Positions 1-10,760 are shown, numbered from the stretch's first letter. The stretch: 64,000 bases of DNA from Endotrypanum monterogeii (GCA_000333855.2 CM007320.1:196826-260825); one strand, 5' to 3'. The notes: generated by a model from the sequence alone, not told the origin. Made by a program: numbers and translations.

Positions 1-192
1 GTCATCCGCCCCGGCTCGCGTGGAGGCGGCGGCGCGGCACACATTGGAAGAAGGGGCCGGGGGGAGTCCGTCATTTCTGTGTCCTGGTCAGACGACCGCC
101 AGCAATCCGACCCAGAGGATCAGCGTAGGGCGGGTGTGGAGGACTAGAGGCGGTGAGACAGAGATGGTACGCATATGTTGGGTAGTGATCAT
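1..192 (+). mobile_element. SIDER-like dispersed repeat, 3' part (copy 1)
   Basis: This GC-rich block is cut by the left edge of the window. It matches positions 19426-19617 without any indel and with two substitutions that I can see (position 31 G versus A, position 160 A versus T). Similarity stops abruptly after the shared GATCAT at 192, which marks the right boundary of the element. It lies in non-coding sequence and has no coding capacity of its own. Short interspersed degenerate retroposons (SIDERs) of Leishmania sit in such positions, in 3' UTRs, and are about 0.5 kb long. The family name is my inference from context and general resemblance. No poly(A) tail is visible at the boundary. 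It could be another dispersed repeat. Confidence 0.55.
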
Positions 193-1724
193 TTTTGTAC
201 TATTTTATGATATCTGAGTAAGTATGCTTTCTCTCAGATCACAGTACCACGATTGTACCCCCCCCCCCCAAAAAAAAAAAAAAAACGAAAAAAAAGAAAG
301 TCGATGGTGAGGTGAGGTACTTGTGCACGAGAGGGAGAGTCGTAGATTGCTCCTAAGGTGTACCCCCATTCCCCCCTCCCCCCTCAGGGAACGCTGTGGG
401 GCTGTTGAGTGCGTTGATCGATTGCAGTGCACCTCGCTTATGTTTGCATTTGGCTCGTGCCCTTCTTGCTTCGTTTCATGCATATGCTTTCACGTCGAGA
501 GAGGCCCACGCAATGAGTGGTTTGCGCTGCCTGATCATCTCACTTTCCCTCTTTTCTTCCGCTTGTTATCGTTTCACTTCGTACTGTTGCGTGGTTCCAC
601 TCGCTTTTCACATGGGTCGGCTTGGGTTAGAGCAGGGATTTCTCTCTTCCCCCCCTTTTTTTTTTGTTGACTCCGGTTCTGTCGCTTCTTTGCGTATCCG
701 CCAGCAGCTTGCGCTACATTCTCATCTTAGCGGATCAGAATACCCCCCCCCCTCGTGGCGCCCACGCATTGGATCCGTTTGCATCGCATTCCTCCACCCA
801 AATTCGAGGGACACGCGTAGCAGCACCATGGTAGTACCTACACCGACGTATTGACGCTCTGGCGCACGTGCACACTACTACGCCTAAAAAGAGGAGTGGT
901 GTGTGAGTGTGTGAGGGTGACCGGAGGGGTTTAGGAAAGCGAGCGTTGATTCCCAACTCGTGTCTAGAGATTGTTGCCATGAGACACGGAGTAGATGGGG
1001 GAGGGGGGGGGTCGACACATGGCGTCTACATGCTGCGAACGAGAATTTTTGCCGAGAAGATGTTGCTGGCTGCCATCACAGCGTGTGCAGTCAGTATTTC
1101 ACGCGTTTCGTTGAGTCACCACTCCATTAAAGTGGACCTGCCAGGAATGGTTACCTTCGTCCTCCTTACTTCCCTCCCCTTTTATGCTGCTGCGAGGGTT
1201 GGGGGACAATGTTGGAGAAAAGATGAAATACTCGCGTTTAGCTCATGCGCTGCGAGTTACACAAAGCCTTGTAGGACACATCTCAGTCAAAGGGTAGTGG
1301 GTGCTACATACATTCGTGTGGGTATATATATATAAATATACGTACGTACATTTACTGCTATGTTCTGTAAGGGACGAATAGTGGGGGGGGGGGGAGGAGG
1401 AGGAGGACACCGCTAACATATCGCATTCATTTCCTCCAACTTCTTGGCGGCAGTTTTTTTTCGTGCAAGCAAAGTAGCTTTCGCTCAATCTCAGTGTCCC
1501 TTCCCCCCCCCTTCTCTGCTGCTCCACGCCACCTAACGTTGCACTTGGAGGGGGTGCTAACGGGGCCGTGCTTTCTTTTTTATTGTTTCAAGTTCCCGCG
1601 ACTGTACACAGCTCCATGAAGGCGACGCACATGTTTTTCTTTTGTAACGCAAGCATGCCTTTGAGCATTATACATTGCCTATTTCCCTTCTGCTGCAGCG
1701 GGCACACTGTAAATGTTGTTGTGT

Positions 1725-1750
1725 TGGATGGATGGATGGATGGATGGATA
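1725..1750. repeat. GGAT tetranucleotide microsatellite
   Basis: About six tandem GGAT units are visible, followed by a degenerate GATAGAT end. No function is implied. Confidence 0.85.
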
Positions 1751-1840
1751 GATCTTTCAGTGAAAAGCGGAAGTTTTCCCTCTTCTGTTATAGTCTCCAA
1801 CCCTCCATTCCCGTTTCCCGTCGAGGAGGTCTTATTATTC

Positions 1841-1859
1841 TATATATATATATATATAT
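1841..1859. repeat. TA microsatellite
   Basis: An uninterrupted alternating T/A tract of 19 bases in the intergenic region before the first gene. Confidence 0.85.
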
Positions 1860-2900
1860 CAGCGTGGATGTCAGCGGCGGGCACTTTGGCGCGTTTCTTG
1901 TCACATGCTCACACCTTCAGAGCCGATGGGGTCAGACATGTCTGATCAAGAGAAGAGAAGAATCTGTAACATCGACAGCCCTATATTCCTCAGTTTCCTT
2001 TTTTTTTTAAAGGGGGGGGAGAAGAGTCTGTCATCGTCTGTGGTGGTGTACTGCAACGGATCGTGCTCAAAAGAACACTCTAGGGGAATGCGTTGCACTA
2101 GAGGGATTAAATCTGAGGGCAATGTCTGTAGTGACGACTCCTCCAGAGGAGGGCTGCGATCGCGAGCGAGCAGTTTGTTCTCTTCTATTCTCTCAATGTT
2201 TTTATTTTTTCCCACCGCACACATCTTAATCGAAAATGTGGCACAGGATGATGACTTCTTGTTACCCCTTTCTCTTCCCTTTTGTCATCGCTGTGCTGTC
2301 TTCCATATATTTAAATAATATTGCGCATAGAGGAGAACCAGGTTTTTTTTTGTCGTCTGCGACCTACTCTACTACGTAAGTCGCCGCTGCAAGGGTTCTC
2401 TCTCACTCCTCAACAAAAACCATACTGAGGGTGGACAGGGAGGAGAGGGGGAGGGGGAGGGAGTGAGACAGCTTCAGGACTCAGTTCGTCTCTCTTCAAG
2501 TGGGAATTCTATTTGCTACGTGACTGCTCCGTCGTTCTGTGCTCATTTCGTGGTCTAACGGCTCTCCCCCTTTCCGTCTTCTTGTTTTTGCCTCAGATTC
2601 CTCAACTCTTTTAGAGCAGGGTATGCAGAAAGATCCGGTGCATATTATGTGTTTGTTGCATGTTTTCGTTTTCGGTCTGCTGTCATTGATAGATTAATTT
2701 TTTTTCACATCATTTCTTTGACGCGCTGCTCTTGCATCCTGAAGGTGTGTGTGTGCTAGACTGCCTAGCAGAGAGTGGGTCTCTGCAGGGGTAATCGCTT
2801 ACATCTCACCACACGCCGAAAAAAAAAATTAAAGAAAAGAGGGAAGAACGGAAGAGGCACATTTCTAAAAAGAAACTTACTGTCCGCGTGACGCGCTATC

Positions 2901-2916
2901 GATTATTTTTGTGCAG
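2901..2916 (+). promoter_or_regulatory. Candidate spliced-leader acceptor for the 2930 gene
   Basis: A T-rich tract ending in GTGCAG gives an AG at 2915-2916, only 13 bases before the ATG at 2930. Upstream codons in the same frame would be removed from the mRNA by splicing here. That supports the ATG over the in-frame GTG at 2888. The pyrimidine tract is short, so upstream acceptors remain possible. Confidence 0.4.
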
Positions 2917-2929
2917 AAAGCTCTCGGAG

Positions 2930-5764
2930 ATGTTTGCCGGTTTGTTGGCAGCTACTTTCAGTAATGCCGACGAACACGTCAGTGACATGAGGGCTTCCCC
3001 ATTGTCACCAATTTCATTCTGTGGCACCTCTGCGTCTTTTTCTACTCGAAGAAAGATCAGCGAACACCGAAACGGGCAGCCAACGTGCAGCAATGAGGAT
3101 TTCTACCGACTTAGCTCGCACTGTTCACCGCTCGTGGGCACGGCGTATTCATCTCCTCAAACCGATGGTCGACCGCGGCGATCCAGGTCTTCCCAGTACC
3201 TGAGTCCCTTCAGCGCTACCGACGGGGATGTGTCCCCTGCAGCTGCAGTGACCAGTGGGTCAAGTGATCCTCCAGAAGGACCCAGTTATTCCCTGGGGAG
3301 GGTCAGTGTCTCACCACCGCACAAAGCATGTGATGTGTCAACGGTCAATCGCCCAGATCGCGACATGCTCCCCTCGAGCCCTTCTTTTCCTCTTCAGAGC
3401 CGCAACGATAAGGTCCCGTCGTCATTGTCTGGCACGCCCACACCGGTCGTTGATGGCCTTGACCAAAACGTGCCAAGCAGCGTGGCTTCCACACCACCTT
3501 GCGCTGCTAGCACTCTTCTCGACAAGAGCGGTGCGAGCCCAGCCGTAGCAAGAGTCAAGTCAACCGCGGATGCTGAGAATGTCGTTTTGACGCGCAGCGG
3601 AACTCGTCAGTGCCGATCAAAAATTTCCCAACCCTCACTGCTTTCCCCCTTGTCTGCTCGGGTTTCCATGCCGGGTGAGCCACTGCTAGAAGATCCTCCG
3701 GTCCCGGCGAAGGAACCTTCCGTGGGTGAAGCAATCGCTGCGGGAAAGTGCGCATTGACACACCACTCGCCACCGAGCCCACTGCGTTTTAGCGTATGCT
3801 ACACAGAAGAGGAGCACCGCGTGCGACTTGAGACGCACGAGATGGAGGAGCGACGCTGCCTGTATCAGGCACATAAGGCTCTACTCTCGGTGTATCGCAT
3901 GTGGGCAGCCGAGGGCTCTAACCGGGGCTTCAGCGACGACGACAAGATTCTACCGATGTCTCCGCGATGGCGCGATTTTCAGTCGACACGGTATATCGAC
4001 TGTTTTCCACCAGACGCTTCAAACACAGTGAGGCGGCGCGCTGCCGATTCAAGAGCGCCGCCTTCTCCCTCAGCGGCCGACGACGCTGTTGCCGCCGATC
4101 GTGTACGCTCTTTTTTGAATTCATCAATCAGCAGCGCTCGCGATCGGCGGGGCGGAGGGGCCCATCAGGAGGGCGTCGGCGCTGGTTCCGAGTCGGCGCA
4201 GCAGGCTAAGATGGCGAGCTTGGCATGCGTGGACTGTGAAGCCGGCACGCACCGAAGCTCACCAGGTCGGCCCAATCGCTTGCGGGCTTCCCATATGTCC
4301 TCACCGCCTGCATCTCGTATACTAGACTATTCTTCCATGCAAATGGCTGATGCAGCGTCACCACTTCGTTGCACATTCGGTGGTCCTTTGTCAGTGCCAA
4401 ACCGAACCCGCTTATTCTCGCCCTGGCATACCCCCCGTACTGACAAATACAGTGATGTGACCCGGTGTCCAGGGGGAGCGGCGTGTGCGGAGTCCGAAGG
4501 TGGCAAGAATCGAGACGATCGTCACGGGCGGCCTCAGAGGGTGTCAAGGGCGTCTCTCGTGCCACACTTGGCGCGTACACCTCGTACTGCTGATCGTCTG
4601 TCATTTGCTTCCGCCCCTCCTCGTTCGTTATCTGCGACACGGAGACAACGGGGATTGCCCGACTCCCGAGACACCGCGCTGTCGATGGCGGGCGTCACTC
4701 CTTTCGAGCGCGTGTCTGCCTCACTTCGCACCCTTTCCCCCCCGGTGCCGGGAGGCTGCTCAAATCAACCTTTGTCACAGAACAAGAAAAATGGTGCCTT
4801 CCAGTGGGAGTCGCGTCCCGTATGGAATTCCACCGTAGGTCTCGGCAGCGCCTTGGCTGCGAGTGAACACATGAGTTCAGCTGCAGGTGATCACCCAACG
4901 GGCAATCGCGTGGGTAGTGATCCTACTCGCTACCCCTCTGACAGGGATGCTCGACTTCGGCAGCTTTCGGTATTGCCTGTCACTCATGGAAATGATAATT
5001 TGTGGAGCCCACGCAAACACACTGCCTCGTATCCCAATACATCAGAGGTGAAGCAAGACCTGGCGGACCGCCTCAGCTGGCGGCTCAGCGGCGCCTCGCA
5101 GCACAAGCGCTTCTTTGATGCGGCGTACGGTGAAAAGGGGGCGTTTCTCTCTTCTGAGCGCGACTTCGATGTGCAGCAGAGCGCTGCGGGGCCGATGAGT
5201 CCTCCTCTCAAGCGTAGTTCACATGCGTTTCCGTCTTCGTCTTCTTCTGGGATTCGCCCGGACAGCAATACGGGCTCATGGCTGCGGCGGTCACTCGTAT
5301 CCTCCTCCCCATACCGACGTCTACAGTCGCCTGAGGCTGTTGCAGGTCGCGATGTTTTTGTACCTTTTCCCTATGACTCAACTTCTAGAGTGCGCGCTAC
5401 TCCGCTTCGGCCAGAAGTGACTACCAGGTCTTCTGCAGGGTTGTCTGATCGAGTTCTTTCGCTGCAAGGGGGTGACACCGCGTTGTGGGGGTTATCGACT
5501 GAGACCGCACTTTTCGCTGCGCGTCAGACCCGCCTCTCGACGCTGGAGAAGCTATGCCGAGCTGAGTTGCAGCGGCGATGGATAGAGGATCAAAGCGTGT
5601 TGCTGCACCGCTTTATTCTTGAAGGCACGGCTGTTTTGCAGCGGGGCCGCCGTAGCATCGTGTCTTCGAACTCAATCCCATGGCTTAACTCTCACAGCAC
5701 AACAGAATCGCGCCAACGAGCTTCACAATGGGTCTTTATCCCCAACGAGGTGGACCAACTCTGA
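2930..5764 (+). CDS. Large Ser/Pro-rich hypothetical protein
   Basis: The gene encodes a 944-residue protein that I do not recognise. Most of it is low-complexity and probably disordered, rich in Ser, Pro, Arg and Ala. It has dozens of S-P dipeptides, such as SPLSP and SPPSP, which are typical targets of proline-directed kinases. Two stretches look structured: a charged, helical segment at about residues 291-330 (EEEHRVRLETHEMEERR onward to SVYRMW), and a C-terminal helical segment at about 860-905 with Arg/Glu/Leu periodicity, perhaps a short coiled coil. I see no signal peptide, membrane segment or catalytic motif. The ATG at 2930 is preferred to the in-frame GTG at 2888 because trypanosomatids start at ATG and a splice acceptor lies between them. 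Such proteins are often cytoskeletal or regulatory in trypanosomatids, but nothing in the sequence decides this. That it is coding is well supported by its length and composition. Confidence 0.85.
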   Translation: MFAGLLAATFSNADEHVSDMRASPLSPISFCGTSASFSTRRKISEHRNGQPTCSNEDFYRLSSHCSPLVGTAYSSPQTDGRPRRSRSSQYLSPFSATDGDVSPAAAVTSGSSDPPEGPSYSLGRVSVSPPHKACDVSTVNRPDRDMLPSSPSFPLQSRNDKVPSSLSGTPTPVVDGLDQNVPSSVASTPPCAASTLLDKSGASPAVARVKSTADAENVVLTRSGTRQCRSKISQPSLLSPLSARVSMPGEPLLEDPPVPAKEPSVGEAIAAGKCALTHHSPPSPLRFSVCYTEEEHRVRLETHEMEERRCLYQAHKALLSVYRMWAAEGSNRGFSDDDKILPMSPRWRDFQSTRYIDCFPPDASNTVRRRAADSRAPPSPSAADDAVAADRVRSFLNSSISSARDRRGGGAHQEGVGAGSESAQQAKMASLACVDCEAGTHRSSPGRPNRLRASHMSSPPASRILDYSSMQMADAASPLRCTFGGPLSVPNRTRLFSPWHTPRTDKYSDVTRCPGGAACAESEGGKNRDDRHGRPQRVSRASLVPHLARTPRTADRLSFASAPPRSLSATRRQRGLPDSRDTALSMAGVTPFERVSASLRTLSPPVPGGCSNQPLSQNKKNGAFQWESRPVWNSTVGLGSALAASEHMSSAAGDHPTGNRVGSDPTRYPSDRDARLRQLSVLPVTHGNDNLWSPRKHTASYPNTSEVKQDLADRLSWRLSGASQHKRFFDAAYGEKGAFLSSERDFDVQQSAAGPMSPPLKRSSHAFPSSSSSGIRPDSNTGSWLRRSLVSSSPYRRLQSPEAVAGRDVFVPFPYDSTSRVRATPLRPEVTTRSSAGLSDRVLSLQGGDTALWGLSTETALFAARQTRLSTLEKLCRAELQRRWIEDQSVLLHRFILEGTAVLQRGRRSIVSSNSIPWLNSHSTTESRQRASQWVFIPNEVDQL

Positions 5765-6801
5765 GACACATCTCTTGCGGGCTCGTATCTATGCTCTTAA
5801 CTTGTTATGTGGCGCATTACATGTCCATTGAGGTGTGCGGTGGCGTTTCTGTTTTTCGAGTTGTCTTGACTCCTGCTTCGTCATCTAAACTCGTCGAGCG
5901 GATGTGGAGGTGTGTGTGTGTGTGTGTGTATGTGTGTGTGTCTGGGCGGGGGGATTAGGGGTTATGGGGATAAAGCCGAGTAGGGGGTGGTCGATACGAC
6001 TAGCGTATGTGTGCCAGGTCCAGAGCAGGGTGTCTATGGCAGGGGCCCTGCCCGCACTTACCTACGGTGCGGGTGATTTGTCTCTTGCTTCTCTTCGGCT
6101 CCCTCTCCCTCTTTCTGCCGTCCCCTTTCCCCGCGACGCCCATGGCCGCTCTGCAGCGAGACGAAGCAAACAAAGAAGATGCAAAATCTGTCTTGCTCTT
6201 GGGAGTGGGCTGTGCTACAGCAGAGAGAGGGTGGGTGAGTGGGTGGGGCGAAGAGGACGCCGAGGGTGTCTCGATGGCACTAGGTGCGTTTGGTGTTTTC
6301 GGGCAGTTGTTGCTTCACCGTCTCTCCCTTCACTTCACCTACTCACAGGGCTCCCCCACCCCGAAAGCCTGATACACTTTGCCTCTGTAGCACGTTTGAT
6401 TCCCGGCGTGTCTTTCGCGTGACGCCGCATGCATCTCATGTCTTTTTGCCTTCCCAGGACGACGAAACGGATTGGAAATACATAAAAATGTAAGATAAAG
6501 GAAGATATGCCTCGCAGGGGGTGCCAGTGGCAACAATAACGATGAGGGGTGGGGAGCGGCGACGGCGGCGATGGGTATACCCTTCTTTTCTAATTTGGGT
6601 TTTGAATCTGATTGGTGCTGCTCTAGCACATCCAACTGCCTACAACTTTTCCTTTCCCGTTTCTGTTTCTCCGTTGAAGGTGTCTGTTACCTCCAACCAA
6701 CCCGCACCACTCTTTTCCCTTCACAGCGGGTGGCGTGCGTGCCCGGTCGACTGTTTTTCTTTGCGTCTGCGCCTCTCAAGAACCGGCAAGAGTATTAGAA
6801 C
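5765..6801. other. Intergenic/UTR region
   Basis: A TG microsatellite begins about 145 bases after the upstream stop. It is followed by a G-rich patch (5944-5990) and then pyrimidine-rich sequence leading to the next gene. I see no gene in it. Confidence 0.6.
5909..5944. repeat. TG microsatellite in 3' UTR
   Basis: An alternating TG tract interrupted by TATG, about 145 bases downstream of the stop of the 2930-5764 gene. On the mRNA this is a UG-rich element. Confidence 0.85.
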
Positions 6802-7605
6802 ATGCGGCAGTGTTATCGACTTTTGATTGGCGTGGGGAGCAGTCCATCGGCGTCATCAAGTAGCTCAATGATAACCCTTCGGGAGGCGATAAAGCTTCAT
6901 AAAGAAACTACTGGTGTAGACTCTCCCACCGCGCCGTCACATTCGCGTCGTAGCTGCACCGACACTGCATGTGCGGAGGTTGGTAGCACCCCCAGTTCAT
7001 CGTCGTGGGATGAAATAAAGCGACGGCAGCATCATCTCTTCAATGAGCGGCATTCCACTGCTCAGAACAACATTGCTGCCACGGTCTCATGTGTGAACAT
7101 GGCACACCTTTCCGTGTACGTGCACGCGGTGTACTGCGGCTATCCCGCCTCTCACTCCCCAGGGCCCACTGGGGAGGGTACGCCTGGCAAGCGCACCGTC
7201 ACCACAGCAATTCTGACGTCTCAGTCTTGCGCCATGTTGCTCCTGTGGGTCTCGACGGAATCCCCTGGGTTATTGGCTGTACGTTGTGCAATGTCTCCAG
7301 GAGCCATGGAAACGTGCTGGCGTGCGGCTCCCACTAGAGGGAGCAGCGAGGCCATTGCCGCTGACGACTCGGGCGGTGCCGCGGCTACACCGTCTTCAAT
7401 CTTGTCGAAGATAGATAAGCTGCGCCGCGTAAAGGCTTGGGCTGAGGATCTTGTGCTTCATCGGTGGGTGGTGGTCAGCGGTTCTATACGCATGGAGGAC
7501 GTCTACGACGGCGATTTGCAGAGGGTGGTGACAGTGCCTGTCTTGGAGGTCGCGAGGGACCATTTTAAGGGGAGTGTACGAGGACTGCCTCACGATTTAT
7601 CGTGA
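6802..7605 (+). CDS. Small protein with a probable divergent OB fold (RIM1-like neighbour)
   Basis: The gene encodes 267 residues and I recognise no named family directly. The N terminus (MRQCYRLLIG followed by Ser-rich sequence) could be a mitochondrial targeting presequence. From about residue 100 to 252 the order of beta-like segments resembles the SSB-type OB fold encoded by the next gene: LSVYVHAVY (103-111), TVTTAILTSQS (132-142), LLAVRCAM (157-164), WVVVSGSIRM (222-231) and VVTVPVLEV (242-250). The matching segments next door are [34 protein letters not shown] and YYFPYIQV. Loops are longer here and aligned identity is low. The inference is a divergent single-strand DNA- or RNA-binding OB protein, possibly mitochondrial and possibly an old tandem duplicate of the RIM1-like gene 857 bases downstream. 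A start at Met23 is also possible. If the OB reading is wrong, it is simply a hypothetical protein. Confidence 0.75.
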   Translation: MRQCYRLLIGVGSSPSASSSSSMITLREAIKLHKETTGVDSPTAPSHSRRSCTDTACAEVGSTPSSSSWDEIKRRQHHLFNERHSTAQNNIAATVSCVNMAHLSVYVHAVYCGYPASHSPGPTGEGTPGKRTVTTAILTSQSCAMLLLWVSTESPGLLAVRCAMSPGAMETCWRAAPTRGSSEAIAADDSGGAAATPSSILSKIDKLRRVKAWAEDLVLHRWVVVSGSIRMEDVYDGDLQRVVTVPVLEVARDHFKGSVRGLPHDLS

Positions 7606-7796
7606 TAAGGTGTGTCGGGCGCCGATTGTTACACTTATCGTTTTCTCCACTGGTATTCGCACGATACTGCCACGTTGATGACTTATGGTCTCCCCTTTTC
7701 CCCTCCCTGTGCACTGTGCTCGCTGTCTTGGACGTTCTGGGCGTGCCTGTGTGTATTCAAAGGTGCTCTACTTTCCTTGGTTCTCACAACGCACCC

Positions 7797-7823
7797 TATA
7801 TATATATATATATATATATATAA
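7797..7823. repeat. TA microsatellite in 3' UTR
   Basis: An uninterrupted TA tract of about 27 bases, 190 bases downstream of the stop at 7605. Confidence 0.9.
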
Positions 7824-8046
7824 TCTACACTTGGCATGGGGGCGGCGAAACGCAGGTGGTCTCACATCAGAGGTCACACTCGTCTCTAAGTACTCCGGAG
7901 TGCAGCCCCTTCGCGGTTCTTTGTCACGTTCTTTTCCCTCCTTTCCCCGAAAAGAAAGGATGCTTGCACGTCAATGAGTATTTTTTTAATGGGGCTTCTT
8001 TCGTTTGCTCGGAACACCTGCTCGAACCTCCTCTTCCCTCTCTGTA

Positions 8047-8048
<2 letters not shown>

Positions 8049-8082
<34 letters not shown>
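8049..8082. repeat. TG microsatellite
   Basis: An almost perfect TG tract of about 34 bases between the OB-like gene and the RIM1-like gene. Confidence 0.9.
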
Positions 8083-8086
<4 letters not shown>

Positions 8087-8461
8087 ATTCTTCCCGAAGC
8101 CCATCTCGATTGAGGTTTGCTCATTGTAAAGGGTTATTACCTCGATGAGGTAACTGTACTCAACGTATCGACAGGCGTGGGTTCTCAGCACGTGCCTCAG
8201 TCGAGGTTTCGAGACACGTCTGTTTCTTATGTAGCCGTTGGTTTCTTCGTTTCCGCTATATGTACACCACTTTCACCTCTTTTTGTTTGCCTCTTCTCGT
8301 CATCCCGCACTTGACGGTAATACGATTTTGCCGTGGGTTGCCTGCGTCGATGCACCTTGTGCGCTGGTGTTGTCCCTTCGGTATGCCTTGACACTGACTC
8401 GCTCCTAGAATTTATCGAATGGCCGGTGGTTGAGGACATCAAAGCGACTTAGAAAAGCGGC

Positions 8462-9154
8462 ATGTTTCGGCGCCTTTTCTCTTCTGAAGCGTCATCGCTG
8501 ATTGCAGCCATGGCGCAGCCTGTGACCTCTTCGGTGAAGTCCCAGTCGCTTACACGAACGAGTGGCGTGATTCCCTGTGGGGCGAGGCGTGATTGCAGCA
8601 CCACCACTGGCATCGGCTCCTCTGGCAGCGACTCGTCATCCAGGAGTGCAGGTCTCAGTGCAAGCCGACCTGGACAGCGTGCCCCATCGATCAATTGCGT
8701 GACACTTGTCGGTGTGGTGCATGACATTCAAACCGGCTACGTGTTCGAGGACGCAGTCACTCAGTTCACGCTCACCACCACCAGTCTGGACACAGCCAAT
8801 CAAGCCCAGGAGTGCGTGGTGGAGAAAGACCATCACACGGTGCGTTGCTATGGAGATGTTTTTTCCCGAGAGGTTCGCTCTAGGCTGAGCGAAGGCAGTG
8901 TTGTGTGCGTGAACGGTCGCTTGCGCCTGAATCCACAGATGGAGCCGTCGTGCAACAAGTACTACTACTTTCCCTACATACAAGTCCAGCCGCCACACGG
9001 CCAGGTCTCTGTCGTCTACGGCGACCGTCGATCCCCTCCGTCCCCAGTTAATGCACCGACGGGTGAGCTAAGCAACGGCAGCAGTGGTGTCGACGTGGGT
9101 GGTGCATCAGACGACAGCAATGGTTCCAGTGCAAAGACTGAGAAGACGTCCTGA
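8462..9154 (+). CDS. RIM1: Mitochondrial single-stranded DNA-binding protein, RIM1-like
   Basis: The gene encodes 230 residues with an SSB-type OB fold at about 76-188. The core segments are [12 protein letters not shown] (77-88), [11 protein letters not shown] (98-108), [12 protein letters not shown] (124-135), [13 protein letters not shown] (144-156) and [10 protein letters not shown] (167-176). The VTLVG and VxGRLR segments are hallmarks of bacterial/mitochondrial SSB. RIM1 is the kinetoplastid mitochondrial SSB, which coats single-stranded kDNA during maxicircle and minicircle replication. MFRRLF and the following Ser-rich 70 residues fit a mitochondrial presequence plus linker. The C-terminal 45 residues are Ser/Gly/Asp-rich and disordered, as in many SSB tails. 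The ATG at 8462 has an upstream AG at 8451-8452. The N-terminal linker seems longer than I expect for RIM1. The family call is firm; the exact orthologue name is from recall of the family and not from a search. Confidence 0.8.
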   Translation: MFRRLFSSEASSLIAAMAQPVTSSVKSQSLTRTSGVIPCGARRDCSTTTGIGSSGSDSSSRSAGLSASRPGQRAPSINCVTLVGVVHDIQTGYVFEDAVTQFTLTTTSLDTANQAQECVVEKDHHTVRCYGDVFSREVRSRLSEGSVVCVNGRLRLNPQMEPSCNKYYYFPYIQVQPPHGQVSVVYGDRRSPPSPVNAPTGELSNGSSGVDVGGASDDSNGSSAKTEKTS

Positions 9155-9371
9155 GAGCGTTTCGTCGCGTAGGTAACCTCTTTGTCTGTGTGTTTCCCTC
9201 CCAGCGCGTCATCTCCTTTGTCAGCTTCTCGCTGTAGAGTCACATGGTGTGTGGTCTTGTCGATGGTTGGTGGCAGTATCTACTGCTGGCCGATCGTTAA
9301 GGGCGTGAACGCGATATCCTGTTCTCTAGTCGAGCAGATGCACGTTGAAGATGGGGTCAGTGCCTGTATTG

Positions 9372-9373
<2 letters not shown>

Positions 9374-9409
<36 letters not shown>
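9374..9409. repeat. TG microsatellite in 3' UTR
   Basis: A TG tract of about 36 bases, 220 bases after the RIM1-like stop codon. Confidence 0.9.
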
Positions 9410-9412
<3 letters not shown>

Positions 9413-10098
9413 CGACGTTTGTAGTTTTGATTATCCGTTGTGGTGCGGCTCAAGGGATGACATCCGTGCGGTGCTTCAGAGAGGTCTCTGTCTACTTATC
9501 ATGATTCGATGGCAGTCATGGCTAGTCCCTTTTCTTCGCCTAACATATGCGTGTTTCTGCAATTACAGACGTGCGGGGCGATGAGGTTGACTCCAGGGGG
9601 CTTCTCCGGTTCTGTCCTCTGATCCCCCCCTTCCCCTGCCTCTCATTGTTTGCCCTCAAGATCTCCGTTAATATTTACAGTACAATATCACTCGAGTTTT
9701 CTTCAAAAAAAGGAAATTCCTTCCCCCTTTCCCCACCTGACGAAAGAAGAGCGGCCGCCAGTCTTCTCGTCCTCCCTCGCCCTCATATACACACACCTAC
9801 ACACGCCGCACTCGCCCTCCTGCGCTTCGTGGAGATCTTCAGAGTTCCGTCGGCGTTCCCACCGAGCTGCGCTGTTGCCGTTTCCACTTGCAGAGCACAA
9901 CTGAGGTCGGTGGAGAGGGCGTATCGGAAAGGAGGATCTCAACACACGAATACACGCCAAACGGCGCGTAGCACACCGTATATTTTGGTGTGAGAAGCAG
10001 TCAATTATATTTATCCCTGAGGTGTGCCCCTTTCGGTCACCTTTGAAATATACAACGAGCTCCACCTTCCTCTTTTTTTTTTCCGGATCTAATGTCAC

Positions 10099-10117
10099 AT
10101 ATATATATATATATATT
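10099..10117. repeat. TA microsatellite
   Basis: A short uninterrupted AT tract in the intergenic region. Confidence 0.8.
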
Positions 10118-10686
10118 TGCCTGGTACACACACCTGCAGGCACACTTATACACACGTGCGCTTCCTCGGCTTTCCTCTTCTCCAGATGCGCCAGTGTGTT
10201 CCTGGAAGCTTTGCTCGTCCATAGAAAAAAAAAAAAGGACAAACACAACAACGTAATTTATGGCATGCGCTTTGTTGCACGCATGAGTCTGAGTGCTGCT
10301 GAGGGATGGATTACAAAAAAAAAAACTTGACATCGTGGATAACACTCGTGCATGAAAGGTATCCAGAAACATCTGCACCATGGCATGTGTCTTCATGCCT
10401 TCACTCCCTTTCTCCTGTGCTTTTTTACTGTTCTCGCTTTTTATGGCGCTGTCACCTAGTGTCCTTTTAACGGGGACGCTCGCCTGCATATCAGGGGCGA
10501 TTATTCGTTCTCCTTACCTCATTTCGCCTTCCTCTTCCTTCCTTCCTTCCTTCCTCCCTTGCACAAGGCCTGGTCTCCCTGTGGTTCTCACCCGCCCTGT
10601 CTGAGCAAATACGAAAAATCTTGCGAGCAGTTATCTAGCAAGTCTCAAGGAGAGTCATAGCGACAGCCGCAAGGTCGATACTCACA

Positions 10687-10731
10687 GTTGCTGCTGGTGG
10701 TACTGCTGGTGGTGGTGCTGCTGGTGGTGGT
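10687..10731. repeat. Imperfect CTG/GTG trinucleotide tract
   Basis: CTG and GTG units alternate irregularly for about 45 bases, some 130 bases before the CFAP410-like start and just before its pyrimidine tract. It is probably in the 5' intergenic/UTR region. It is not in a supported reading frame. Confidence 0.75.
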
Positions 10732-10760
10732 TTTTTCTTCAACCTCCTTCATGATTGCAC

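Larger units (their letters stand above)
193..2929. other. Intergenic region without recognised gene
   Basis: No convincing ORF is present. It holds a C12 run joined directly to an A16 run (258-285), further C and T runs, a GGAT tetranucleotide repeat (about 1725-1750) and a TA repeat (1841-1859). It precedes the first complete gene, so the right part supplies that gene's splice-acceptor region. The left part is presumably the 3' UTR of a gene outside the window. Confidence 0.6.
7606..8461. other. Intergenic/UTR region
   Basis: Non-coding. It carries a TA repeat about 190 bases after the upstream stop and a TG repeat further on. No gene or RNA was recognised. Confidence 0.6.

Noticed and set aside
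2888..2929. In-frame GTG extension of the first hypothetical protein
   Set aside because: Trypanosomatid genes start at ATG, and a splice-acceptor AG lies between the GTG and the ATG at 2930.
5944..5975. TTAGGGG-like string suggesting telomeric repeat
   Set aside because: It is a single occurrence in a G-rich patch, not a tandem array.
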